Of a stretch of DNA of 64,000 nt, positions 17,092-25,959 are shown one piece after another. Source of the DNA: Hahella sp. HN01 (GTDB lineage Bacteria > Pseudomonadota > Gammaproteobacteria > Pseudomonadales > Oleiphilaceae); contig NZ_JAHMIN010000001.1 of assembly GCF_018986435.1 (NCBI RefSeq), forward strand, positions 433,021-497,020, given 5' to 3'. The notes below the pieces were generated by a model that worked only from the letters and a program-made list of their open reading frames with translations, was not told the origin of the DNA and did no database searches. How positions within the stretch are numbered: position 1 is the first letter of the stretch; each line of letters begins with the position of its first letter. The translations under genes were made by a program, and so were the position numbers.

Positions 17092-20000
17092 ATGAGTAAA
17101 CAGTTCAGTTTCCCCTTCTATAACACCATCCTCACCCACGAAAGCGGCGTCACACTCACCCTTCCAGGCAATATGACCGAAATTGCCTGGCTGAACGCCC
17201 CCAGCGCTCATGTGGCCCGCCAGTTTCAAACGCGCGCACAGAACAAACTGCTGAAACAGGGCGAGTATGTCGAGCTGCTGCACTATCTGCCGGAAGGCGA
17301 GACCGAAGTGCGCGAGGTGAAAGTAAAGGTTCCGGCCTCCAGAGAGGGCGGCTATACAGGACATGAGATTACGTTCGAAGCTGTTATCTGGCGCTTGCGC
17401 CAGGGGGAAATCCTCGGCGTAGTGCCTGCTCAGGCCGTCGCCTGCCTCTGCTGGGACGAAGAGCAGATCATGCAGCGAGTCAGCGAATGCATCCAGCTGG
17501 AAATGCTGCGTAATAAACGGTTCGACAGCGCGCGTTCGCTGATCGCCTGTCAGTGGTATGCGCCCCCTAAAGTCGTGCGTGAAGAAGTGACGCTGGAGTT
17601 CTACACGCCAGCAGAACTGACGGACATGCGTCGCCAGCAGGACGAACCGATGATTGCAAAGACGGCGCGCCGGATGCATCGCAGTCGCGCCAGCGTGTTT
17701 GGTCTAGACGCTTATGTGGACACGTTAAATCGCAACCTGCTTGGCGAATTCCGCCAAAGCGTGCTGGTGGTTGGCCCCAGCGGCTGTGGCAAGACCGCAC
17801 TCATCAACGAGTTTGTGAAGCGCCACTTCACCGGCGTCAACGCCAACAAGATTCCCTGGCGCACTACCGCTGCGCAAATGCTGCAAGCCCTGACGCAACA
17901 GGGCGGCTGGCGCCACGCACTGGGTCTGTGGGTGCGCGAAGCCCGCGCCAACGGCGAGCTTATCTACCTGGGCAACCTTAGCGAGCTGTTCGAAGTCGGC
18001 CAGTATCAGGGCAACAGCGTCAGCATCGCCGAAGCCCTGCGCGATCCGCTGACCCGCAATGAAATCACGCTCATCGCGGAAGTGACGGAAGAGCAGCTGG
18101 CCGCCATTGATTTACGCGCTCCTGGCTATAGTCAGCTCTTCCATATCGTGCGTTTCACCGAACGCAGCGAGGAGGAGGAAAACCAGATCGCGCGGCAGGC
18201 GATTCAATCCCAGGCTGAGCTTTTCAATATTCGCATCGCCCCCAACGCCATTGAACGCATTATCCTGCTGCAGCGCCGCTATGCGCCCTATTCCGGCTAT
18301 CCCGGCAAGATCATCCGCTTTTTTGAAAACATGATCCTGGCGGCCCATAAAGACAGCGGCGCCATCACCGAAAATGAAGCCATCGCCGCCTTTTGCGAAG
18401 AGAGCGGCATGCCGCGTTTTCTGGTGGATCATCAGGCCCGTCTGGACGCGGACAAAGCCCGCGAACATTTCCGTCGCCGCATCGTCGGTCAGACTCAGGC
18501 GGTGGAAGCCCTGGTGCGCGCCATTATCACCGTCAAAGCCGGTCTCGCGCCTCGCGGCAAACCCATCGCCTCGCTGTTGTTTGTAGGCCCTACCGGCGTC
18601 GGTAAAACGGAAATGGCGAAAACCCTGGCGCAATTTATGTTTGGGGATGAGAAACGCCTGTTGCGTTTCGATATGAGCGAATACAGCGATCCTTATTCCG
18701 TCACCCGACTGACCGCCACCGGCGAAGCCAGTCTGGTGACCAAAGTGCGTCAACAGCCGTTCTCCGTGTTGCTGTTCGACGAAATCGAGAAGGCCGATCC
18801 GGCGTTTTACGACCTGTTGCTGCAGGTGCTGGGAGAAGGACGGCTTACCGACGACCACGGCGAGTCCGCCAACTTTTGCAGCGCGCTGATCATCATGACC
18901 TCCAACCTGGGGGCTCAGCAGTTCATGCAAAACAGCGTCGGCTTCAGCACGGAAGATAAAACTGACGCCGCCGCCCAACGCCATTTCGAGCAGACGGCTG
19001 CGAAATATTTCCGCCCGGAGCTGTTCAACCGCATCGATCAGGTCGCGCCCTTCTTCGCTCTCACACAGGAAGAGCAAATGGTCGTGCTGCAAAAAGAAAT
19101 GCGCCGCTTACAAGGCGCCGCCGGGCTAAGCAATCGTCAGGTCAGTTTGAACTTCGAGGCCCCCGTCTGGAGCCATCTGAACAACCTGCCCTCGGACCCG
19201 CGTTACGGCGCGCGCTCCGTGCAGCGGCTGTTGCGCAAGCACGTCACCGCTCATCTGGCGCCGGCGCTCAGCGCCCGCCCCCAAGAAGATCCCCTGGAGA
19301 TCACCGCCACGGTCAGCGCGGACGCACTGAACTTCGACGCCCGCGTCACTCATCAGGAGAAACGCGCCAGAGGCTACTTTATGGAGCTGACCGAGAAGGT
19401 CGCCGCCCACCGCCGCGATCTGCAGGCGCTGCAGGAGAGCCCCACCTGGATCTCCTGCCTCAGCGAGCTTGACCAGATGGACGCGCGCAAACGCCGCAAG
19501 CGTAACTCGTTTTGGGAAGACCCGGAGCAAACCCGGCGCTATGGCGAGTTGTTCAACCTGCGCGAGGCGCTTGCTCAAAGAATAGAAGAAGCCTACGCAC
19601 TGGAAAATGAGTGCCTCAGCCAATTATTGGATCAACAAAGCGCCATGCGCGCGGAAGACTATGAAGAGACATTGCGAGAACTGAGAGCGCGCTTTGACGA
19701 CTTCCTGATCGAAATCGAGAGCACGCTCAACCCTCACTACAACCGGCACCTGCTGTTCGTATACGGCGGCCAGCCCCAACTCGACCGTCTGTCCCTGTGG
19801 TACGAGCGCTGGTTCGAAAAATTAGACCATGACTACACCCGGGTGTGGATCTACTTAGACCCCGACTTGGAGGCCAATCCGAGAACGGAGGGCGTCTGTC
19901 GGGGCGACGATATTTTCGAGATGGTGACGCTGCCGCCCTATAAAGTCAGCAAAGAAATGCTCACTCAGGAAGAACTGCCTCTGATTGGCATGGGCTGGGC

Positions 20001-20400
20001 CTTATCCGGCGCCTGCGCGCAACATTTCTGGCGTCATGACCACGGCAAAGTGGACTGGGCCACGGAAGAAGACAAAAACGCGCCGATGTACATCGATTTC
20101 AATGACGCCAGGCTGGACGAATACAAGGTTCCCACCGGCATTCACCGCATGAAGTTTTACAAAGACATGAAAGCCCATCGCAAAGTCCGCGAAGAAGAAT
20201 ATCAGGACGAACGCTTCGGTGATCCGCAGACCTATCAGGATCTTGCCGGGCACTCAGAGCGGGTCAAACACAAAGCCGCCCGCTCCCTGCAGGACAAGCT
20301 GCTGGCCCGCCTCGTCATCCGCCAGGAAAAGAAACCGGAAGATAAAAAACGCGGCGCTAAATCCGCCTATGACGACGCCGCAGGAGGGCTGCAGGAATGA
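17092..20400 (+). CDS. Double-ring ClpA/B-like AAA+ protein 1
   Basis: 1102 residues from the ATG at 17092 (MSKQFSFPFYNTIL). Layout: a novel N-terminal domain of about 200 residues; AAA-1 with Walker A GPSGCGKT (228-235) but a Walker B ending L-G-N (294-295) instead of D-E; AAA-2 with Walker A GPTGVGKT (499-506), intact Walker B LLFDEIEKAD (563-564), Arg finger YFRPELFNRID and sensor 2 GARSVQRLL. The D2 pore loop (GYVGY in ClpB) is deleted: TRLTATGEASLVTK runs straight on. Residues about 790-1102 form a charged helical region and a segment (about 885-975) that faintly resembles the PCRF domain of peptide release factors. First gene of a three-gene operon; the ATGA overlap links it to the next. 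Function unknown. Confidence 0.88.
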   Translation: MSKQFSFPFYNTILTHESGVTLTLPGNMTEIAWLNAPSAHVARQFQTRAQNKLLKQGEYVELLHYLPEGETEVREVKVKVPASREGGYTGHEITFEAVIWRLRQGEILGVVPAQAVACLCWDEEQIMQRVSECIQLEMLRNKRFDSARSLIACQWYAPPKVVREEVTLEFYTPAELTDMRRQQDEPMIAKTARRMHRSRASVFGLDAYVDTLNRNLLGEFRQSVLVVGPSGCGKTALINEFVKRHFTGVNANKIPWRTTAAQMLQALTQQGGWRHALGLWVREARANGELIYLGNLSELFEVGQYQGNSVSIAEALRDPLTRNEITLIAEVTEEQLAAIDLRAPGYSQLFHIVRFTERSEEEENQIARQAIQSQAELFNIRIAPNAIERIILLQRRYAPYSGYPGKIIRFFENMILAAHKDSGAITENEAIAAFCEESGMPRFLVDHQARLDADKAREHFRRRIVGQTQAVEALVRAIITVKAGLAPRGKPIASLLFVGPTGVGKTEMAKTLAQFMFGDEKRLLRFDMSEYSDPYSVTRLTATGEASLVTKVRQQPFSVLLFDEIEKADPAFYDLLLQVLGEGRLTDDHGESANFCSALIIMTSNLGAQQFMQNSVGFSTEDKTDAAAQRHFEQTAAKYFRPELFNRIDQVAPFFALTQEEQMVVLQKEMRRLQGAAGLSNRQVSLNFEAPVWSHLNNLPSDPRYGARSVQRLLRKHVTAHLAPALSARPQEDPLEITATVSADALNFDARVTHQEKRARGYFMELTEKVAAHRRDLQALQESPTWISCLSELDQMDARKRRKRNSFWEDPEQTRRYGELFNLREALAQRIEEAYALENECLSQLLDQQSAMRAEDYEETLRELRARFDDFLIEIESTLNPHYNRHLLFVYGGQPQLDRLSLWYERWFEKLDHDYTRVWIYLDPDLEANPRTEGVCRGDDIFEMVTLPPYKVSKEMLTQEELPLIGMGWALSGACAQHFWRHDHGKVDWATEEDKNAPMYIDFNDARLDEYKVPTGIHRMKFYKDMKAHRKVREEEYQDERFGDPQTYQDLAGHSERVKHKAARSLQDKLLARLVIRQEKKPEDKKRGAKSAYDDAAGGLQE

Positions 20401-23400
20401 CCTTACTGCGACTCGAATTTCCCACACTGGTGGAGAGCCGCAACGGCGAGTTCACCCTGACGCCGCTGCTGACGGATGGCTTTATCGTCAGTCGACGCCG
20501 CTATGGCGACGCCCTGCGCAGCTATCAATCCTCGCTCAAAAAGACCTTCGACGATCGACGCCTGGACCGGGACAGCGTAGAACATTTGCTCTGGTTGTGC
20601 TTCCAGCCGGACTATCGGTTCGAGTTGATCCACCTGACTTTCAAGTCCGGCATGCACTTGGTGGACGGGCTGTTTGCGGTGGCGCAATATCAGGTGCGCG
20701 AGCATCGCTACCTCTGTCTTCCCAAGCTGAATTACCAGACGCTGCTCATCCCTGACGACGTGGAGACGCGCCCGCAACTGATTGAATTTCTGGCGGGAAG
20801 AATTGGCGCCTATATCCGCAGTCAGCGTAAAGCGGATGAGTCGTTCGACATCAAACGTCTGTACTCTCAGGCCGGTGATTCCGCCACCACTATCGGCGTT
20901 TCTGTGAACGTCGGACAGAGCGATTTCCCCTTCGAACAAGACGCGGCGTCGCTATTTTCCTTTTTCTCCGCCAGTCGTGAATTCAACGGCGCCTACGAAC
21001 TGAAAAAGACAGCGGAAGATCTCGCCCAGTTTTATCCAGATGACCTGGAAGGCTCGCTGCATCGCGATAACGAAGCCGTCTGGCTGGAACGCGCGCTGTT
21101 CTCCGGCAAACCGCAACCGGTTGTCATCGTCGGCGCGCCCGGCGTCGGCAAAAGCAACCTGATTCAGCACACGCTGGCCCAGTACATGGCGAACAGCGAC
21201 GTCAAAGCGCCGGAGCGACTGCAAAAGCTCTGGCTGCTTGATCCATTACGGGTGATCGCCGGGATGAGCGTGGTTGGCGAATGGGAGCGGCGCTTTGAAG
21301 CCATTCTCAGCTGGGTGAAGAAACGTCTGCAGGAAACCTACGGCATCCGCACCCCGGACGTGCTCTACATCGACAATCCTGTGGCGCTATTCCGCATTGG
21401 CAAGAGCGCGCAAACCAGCCTCACCCTCAGTCATGTGCTGAAGCCGTATCTGGAGCGCCGGGAAATCGGCCTGGTGCTGGAGGCGACGCCCTATGAATGG
21501 CAACGCATTCAGCAACTGGACCGCGGCTTCGCCGATCTGTTTCAGGTATTGCGACTGGAGCCGCTGCCGGCGGAGAAACTGTCGCAAGTTTATATACGCC
21601 GACGCGCGCAGTGGGAGCGCGAATACAACTGTGAAATCGCCTCCCAGGCGCTACTTACTCTGCTTGGCCTGGAGCCGGGCTTTCGCGGCGAGAGCGCCTT
21701 GCCCGGCTCAGTATTGTCCGTCATGCGCGACATCGCCGTGAAGCATCAAGGCCGACGCGCCGACGAGCAAGCGGTGTATCAGGCGTTCCAGACCAACTTC
21801 CATTTCCGTAGAGCGTTGATCGACAAAAACGCCACGCTACAGGAAAACGAAGTGCGCCGTTTCTTCGAACAGCGTCTGGTGGGTCAACCGCAGGCGCAGG
21901 ACGTGCTGACGGACACCGTGATGACCATCAAGGCGCAACTGACGCCCTTGGGCAAACCGCTCAACACCCTTCTGTTCATCGGCCCTACCGGCGTGGGTAA
22001 AACCGAAGCGGCGAAGCTGCTCACACAACGATTATTCAGCAACAGCGACTGTCTGGTGCGCATCGATCTGAACGAGTTCGTCGACGCAGGCGCCGTACAC
22101 CGCCTGATTGGCGATGGCATGGGGCAAGGCGGTTTACTGACGGAGCGGGTGCGCTACCAAAAAGCCTGCGTCCTGTTGCTGGATGAAATCGAAAAAGCGC
22201 ATCCCAAGGTCCATGATTTGCTGCTGCAATTACTGGACGACGGCCGTCTGACTGACGCTATGGGCAAGACCACCGATTTCACCCAGACCGTCGTGATCAT
22301 GACCTCCAATATCGGCGCCAAAGAGGCGGCGTCGCGGTTTGGCTTCAGCCATCACAACGACGACAACGCGGCGACCTATCGCAAGAGCGTGGAGCAATTC
22401 TTCCGCCCGGAAATGATCAACCGCATCAACGACATCGTCGTCTTCAACCCGCTACAACACAGCGATATGCAACGGCTGGCGCAACTGCACATGCAACGCC
22501 TGCTGGAGCGGGATGGCTTTATCCGTCGCAGCACAATATTGAACATAGACCCGGCCTGTCTTAACCGGCTGGCGGACGCAAGCTTCGATCCCTTGTTGGG
22601 CGCACGTGCGCTGAAACGCAACCTGGAGCGAGTCATCACCCATCTGACGGCGCAACGACTGGCGGAACTGGACAGCCTGGACCCGATCATGCTGACTCTG
22701 TTTGACGGCCCTCATGGCGTTGACAGCCGCATCACCCGCTTCCGTCACCAGTCCATCATAGCGGGCGCTTTGCCGCGTCCAGAGCAGGATTACGCCTTGC
22801 CGGACTATCAAAGAATGGTCGCCGCGCTGCAGGCGCTGGACGAACGTTTACACCAACCGCAAAGCCTGCTGCATCCCGCTGAGAATTACGAAGATTACTG
22901 GCGCTGGCATCTTAGCGACGCCCTGCGCGAATTGCTGGAGCCGCTGCAAACCTATACCTGGGAAAGCGAGGAGCGCAGCAGCACCCAGCGTCTGCAGGCC
23001 AACATGCCTTTCCGCACCTCGGCGCGACCGCGGGAAGGCTGGCGCTCCATACGCCTGGATTTTTCGGCGCTGGCGGCTCAGAACGACCTGCGCGACTACC
23101 TCAACGGCCTCTATCAGAAAGCGGAGGACTTCGTCGATTACAACATGAGCGACAACCTCCAGCTCGGCGTTGATTTCAGCTACGTGCTGTTTATCGCCCA
23201 TGCTTATCTGAACCAGGGACTGGACCAGGGCTGCCTGGTGATTCGCTCTCTGGTGGCGGAAAAAGGTCAAATGGGCGTGCGCTTCCTGACCAACGCCTAT
23301 GAGCAGACGCTGGGACGCCTGGGTGAAGTACAGGACAGCCGCATCAGCGACGATTGCGTCGCGCTGGCGCTGCGCGGCCCCGGGCTGCAACGTTATTTCA

Positions 23401-23693
23401 GCTATGAACAGGGAGTGCATCTCTTTATCGAAGAGTCCAACCTGCAAGTGCCCGTGACCGTGGCGTTTTACCCGGACTTATCTGCGGAGGAAGGCAGTCA
23501 GCGACGTCTGGAGCAGGACCATCAGGGCGACCTGGATATCCAGCGCCTTTACACGACGCCCACCGCCACGCAGCGGGAATTCGGGGTCACCGATCTGCGC
23601 ACCGGCCTGATGTTGAACGGCTCCCCCATGCTCGCCGACTGGCGTTTGTTGATAAGCCCTGCCTGCAAAGGAGAATTACGCCATGGCGATTGA
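20397..23693 (+). CDS. Double-ring ClpA/B-like AAA+ protein 2
   Basis: 1098 residues. N-terminal domain of about 220 residues; AAA-1 with Walker A GAPGVGKS (246-253) and Walker B VLYIDN, so the catalytic Glu is Asn327; AAA-2 with Walker A GPTGVGKT (529-536), Walker B LLLDEIEKAH (596-597), Arg finger FFRPEMINRIND and sensor 2 GARALKRNLE. As in protein 1 the aromatic D2 pore loop is missing (RLIGDGMGQGGLL). The C-terminal 300 residues include LALRGPGLQRYFSYEQGVHL at about 992, which resembles the GxxA/G-G-x-H pattern of release-factor PCRF domains. Start overlaps the previous stop (ATGA). Likely a partner subunit of proteins 1 and 3. Confidence 0.88.
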   Translation: MTLLRLEFPTLVESRNGEFTLTPLLTDGFIVSRRRYGDALRSYQSSLKKTFDDRRLDRDSVEHLLWLCFQPDYRFELIHLTFKSGMHLVDGLFAVAQYQVREHRYLCLPKLNYQTLLIPDDVETRPQLIEFLAGRIGAYIRSQRKADESFDIKRLYSQAGDSATTIGVSVNVGQSDFPFEQDAASLFSFFSASREFNGAYELKKTAEDLAQFYPDDLEGSLHRDNEAVWLERALFSGKPQPVVIVGAPGVGKSNLIQHTLAQYMANSDVKAPERLQKLWLLDPLRVIAGMSVVGEWERRFEAILSWVKKRLQETYGIRTPDVLYIDNPVALFRIGKSAQTSLTLSHVLKPYLERREIGLVLEATPYEWQRIQQLDRGFADLFQVLRLEPLPAEKLSQVYIRRRAQWEREYNCEIASQALLTLLGLEPGFRGESALPGSVLSVMRDIAVKHQGRRADEQAVYQAFQTNFHFRRALIDKNATLQENEVRRFFEQRLVGQPQAQDVLTDTVMTIKAQLTPLGKPLNTLLFIGPTGVGKTEAAKLLTQRLFSNSDCLVRIDLNEFVDAGAVHRLIGDGMGQGGLLTERVRYQKACVLLLDEIEKAHPKVHDLLLQLLDDGRLTDAMGKTTDFTQTVVIMTSNIGAKEAASRFGFSHHNDDNAATYRKSVEQFFRPEMINRINDIVVFNPLQHSDMQRLAQLHMQRLLERDGFIRRSTILNIDPACLNRLADASFDPLLGARALKRNLERVITHLTAQRLAELDSLDPIMLTLFDGPHGVDSRITRFRHQSIIAGALPRPEQDYALPDYQRMVAALQALDERLHQPQSLLHPAENYEDYWRWHLSDALRELLEPLQTYTWESEERSSTQRLQANMPFRTSARPREGWRSIRLDFSALAAQNDLRDYLNGLYQKAEDFVDYNMSDNLQLGVDFSYVLFIAHAYLNQGLDQGCLVIRSLVAEKGQMGVRFLTNAYEQTLGRLGEVQDSRISDDCVALALRGPGLQRYFSYEQGVHLFIEESNLQVPVTVAFYPDLSAEEGSQRRLEQDHQGDLDIQRLYTTPTATQREFGVTDLRTGLMLNGSPMLADWRLLISPACKGELRHGD

Positions 23694-25947
23694 AGAATTT
23701 CCCGTAGCCTGCTGGACTCTGGAAAGCGGCGATGTGATCGGCGTCATTCTGGGGACGGAACTGGTGGTGATGGAGTCGCATCCCTCCAAGATTCGCAGCG
23801 CCGCATCGGAATGTCTGGCCAAGGCGATCAAACAGGGAGAGTGCCTGTACAGTCCGGAGATCAGCAGCCCGCAAATCAGCTTCCATACGATTAATGCGTT
23901 GTTGTCCTATCGTTCCGATCAGGGCGTGTATCCGCTGTCGGCGCCCAGCGCTTTCCGCATTGCGGCAGTGCATAGCCGCGACCCCAACAGGGGCTTCGGT
24001 GAATGTTTTCTGCCGTTTCTACAACGCTCGTTTTATTACTATGACGAAGTGCAGTTAAAAACGCTGATCGAGCATTTTTCCCTGCAAGTGTTGAATAACG
24101 TCACGCCGGAAGAAGCCTACCGCTACATCATGCCTTCCGAACCCTGGCTGGAAGTGGTCAGTTTCGACCGCGGCAAAGTGCGTCCTTCTCAACAACAGCA
24201 CAACAGCGATGCAATGGAGTACATGCTGACGGTGTCGGATCAGGCGCCATTGCCGAAGCGCGTCAAACGCCAGGTCAGCCGTCTCCCGGAAGTGGCCTGG
24301 GAGCGAGGCGAAATGATCCAGCGCCTGGCGGAGGAACTGCTGGAAGGACGCAGCAGTTGCCTGCTGATCGGCGAGCAGGGCGTCGGCAAAAGCGTGCTCT
24401 GGCAGGAAGCAGTGCGGGTGGCCGCACGCCTCAGCAAATCCAGCGATGCGCCCCTCACCTTCTGGCGCTCCACGCCGCAGCGCATCATCGCCAAGGCCAA
24501 GTACCTTGGAGAGTGGCAGGAAGTGTGCGATGAAGTGGTGGAGTCTCTGGCGCAAATCAACGGCGTACTCTGGCTCAATGATTTCATCAGCCTGCTGTCT
24601 ATTGGCGGCGAAGGCCAGGAAGACTCCATGGCGGCCTACCTGCGCTCCTACCTCGCCAAAGGCCAGATCCGCATTATCGGCGAGCTGCGCCCGCAAGAAC
24701 TGGAAGCGGCGCGTAATAAGCTGCCGGGGTTCCTGCATCTGTTTGAACAGATCAACGTCACGGAATTGTCCGGCCGCTCCGCGCAGCGAGTGGTGCAGGC
24801 TTACGCCAATTACGCCGCCTCCAACTTCGCCATCGACACTCGCGACGATGCGCTGGAGACGGTATCGCAATTGGTCAGGCGTTACATCAAATACGAGCGT
24901 GCGCCGGGTAATCTGGTGCGCTTTTATCATCACTGCGTCAAAAACGCCTTTGAGAAAAAGCAGACGACCATCACTCGCGATCAGGTCATCGCCGATTTCG
25001 TCGCCTACACCGGGTTACCGGAGCTGTTCCTGCGGGATGAGCAGGCGCTGTCACAGCAAGCGCTGCTGGATTATTTCATAACCCGCATCATCGGTCAGGA
25101 CAGCATCCTCGAACAGTTATGCCGAGTGATCCAGATTTTCAAGGCGGGCCTCAACGACCCGCAAAAGCCGATAGCGACGCTGCTGTTCGCCGGCCCCACC
25201 GGCGTTGGCAAGACCGCCGCCACCAAAGCGCTGGCGGATTATTTCTTCAGCGCGGGCCAAAGCAAGAATCCTCTTTTCCGGCTCGATATGAGCGAGTTTC
25301 AACATCCCGGACACATTGAGCGTCTGATAGGCGGCGAAGGCAAACCCAGTCCACTGGTGCAGCACGTGCGCGCCAATCCGTTTTCTGTGGTGCTGCTCGA
25401 TGAGATTGAAAAAGCCGACGACAGCGTCTTTGACGCCCTGCTCTCTACGCTGGACGAAGGCCTGTTGACCGATCGCTTCGGCCGCACCACCGACTTCCGC
25501 AACACCATCATCATTATGACCACCAACCTGGGCGTAAACGCTGGCGGCGGCATGGGCTTCTCTGCGGCGGAAAAACGCGGACAGGTTTCGATGAGCGGCA
25601 TTCGCGACTTTTTTCGTCCCGAATTCATCAATCGTATCGACGCCATTCTCTGCTTCAACCCGCTTGATCGCGACAGCATCCTGAGCATCGCCCGACGCGA
25701 GCTGGAGTTGCTGAATCAACGCGAGCGCATCAGAGAGCAAAAGCTTAATCTGAGCTTCAGCGACGACCTGGTAGCGCATGTCGCAGAGGCGGGATTCAGC
25801 GAGCTTTACGGCGCGCGACCAATCCAGCGCGCCATCGAGCAACGGGTCGTGGCGGAACTGGCGTCCTTTCTGGTGACGCGGGAGCATACGCCGTCGCGCA
25901 TCCATCTGGACGCCATCGACGGCGCAGTGGTCATTAGCGCCGAGTAG
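23683..25947 (+). CDS. Double-ring ClpA/B-like AAA+ protein 3
   Basis: 754 residues, lacking the long C-terminal extension of the other two. N-terminal domain of about 210 residues; AAA-1 with Walker A GEQGVGKS (230-237), a ClpB-like pore segment AKYLGEW, and Walker B LWLND, where N299-D300 replace D-E; AAA-2 with Walker A GPTGVGKT (504-511), Walker B VVLLDEIEKAD (573-574), Arg finger FFRPEFINRID and sensor 2 GARPIQRAIE. The D2 pore loop is again lost (RLIGGEGKPSPLVQ). AAAGGAG precedes the ATG; it overlaps the previous gene by 11 bases. Ends 12 bases from a convergent acylase gene. Probably the third subunit of one complex. Confidence 0.88.
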   Translation: MAIEEFPVACWTLESGDVIGVILGTELVVMESHPSKIRSAASECLAKAIKQGECLYSPEISSPQISFHTINALLSYRSDQGVYPLSAPSAFRIAAVHSRDPNRGFGECFLPFLQRSFYYYDEVQLKTLIEHFSLQVLNNVTPEEAYRYIMPSEPWLEVVSFDRGKVRPSQQQHNSDAMEYMLTVSDQAPLPKRVKRQVSRLPEVAWERGEMIQRLAEELLEGRSSCLLIGEQGVGKSVLWQEAVRVAARLSKSSDAPLTFWRSTPQRIIAKAKYLGEWQEVCDEVVESLAQINGVLWLNDFISLLSIGGEGQEDSMAAYLRSYLAKGQIRIIGELRPQELEAARNKLPGFLHLFEQINVTELSGRSAQRVVQAYANYAASNFAIDTRDDALETVSQLVRRYIKYERAPGNLVRFYHHCVKNAFEKKQTTITRDQVIADFVAYTGLPELFLRDEQALSQQALLDYFITRIIGQDSILEQLCRVIQIFKAGLNDPQKPIATLLFAGPTGVGKTAATKALADYFFSAGQSKNPLFRLDMSEFQHPGHIERLIGGEGKPSPLVQHVRANPFSVVLLDEIEKADDSVFDALLSTLDEGLLTDRFGRTTDFRNTIIIMTTNLGVNAGGGMGFSAAEKRGQVSMSGIRDFFRPEFINRIDAILCFNPLDRDSILSIARRELELLNQRERIREQKLNLSFSDDLVAHVAEAGFSELYGARPIQRAIEQRVVAELASFLVTREHTPSRIHLDAIDGAVVISAE

Positions 25948-25959
25948 CCGCGTTACGCT

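Noticed and set aside
19771..19779. GGQ tripeptide in AAA+ protein 1 as the catalytic motif of release factors
   Set aside because: It falls at the position of the PCRF segment GGxE/GGD, not in a release-factor domain 3, and no such domain follows.
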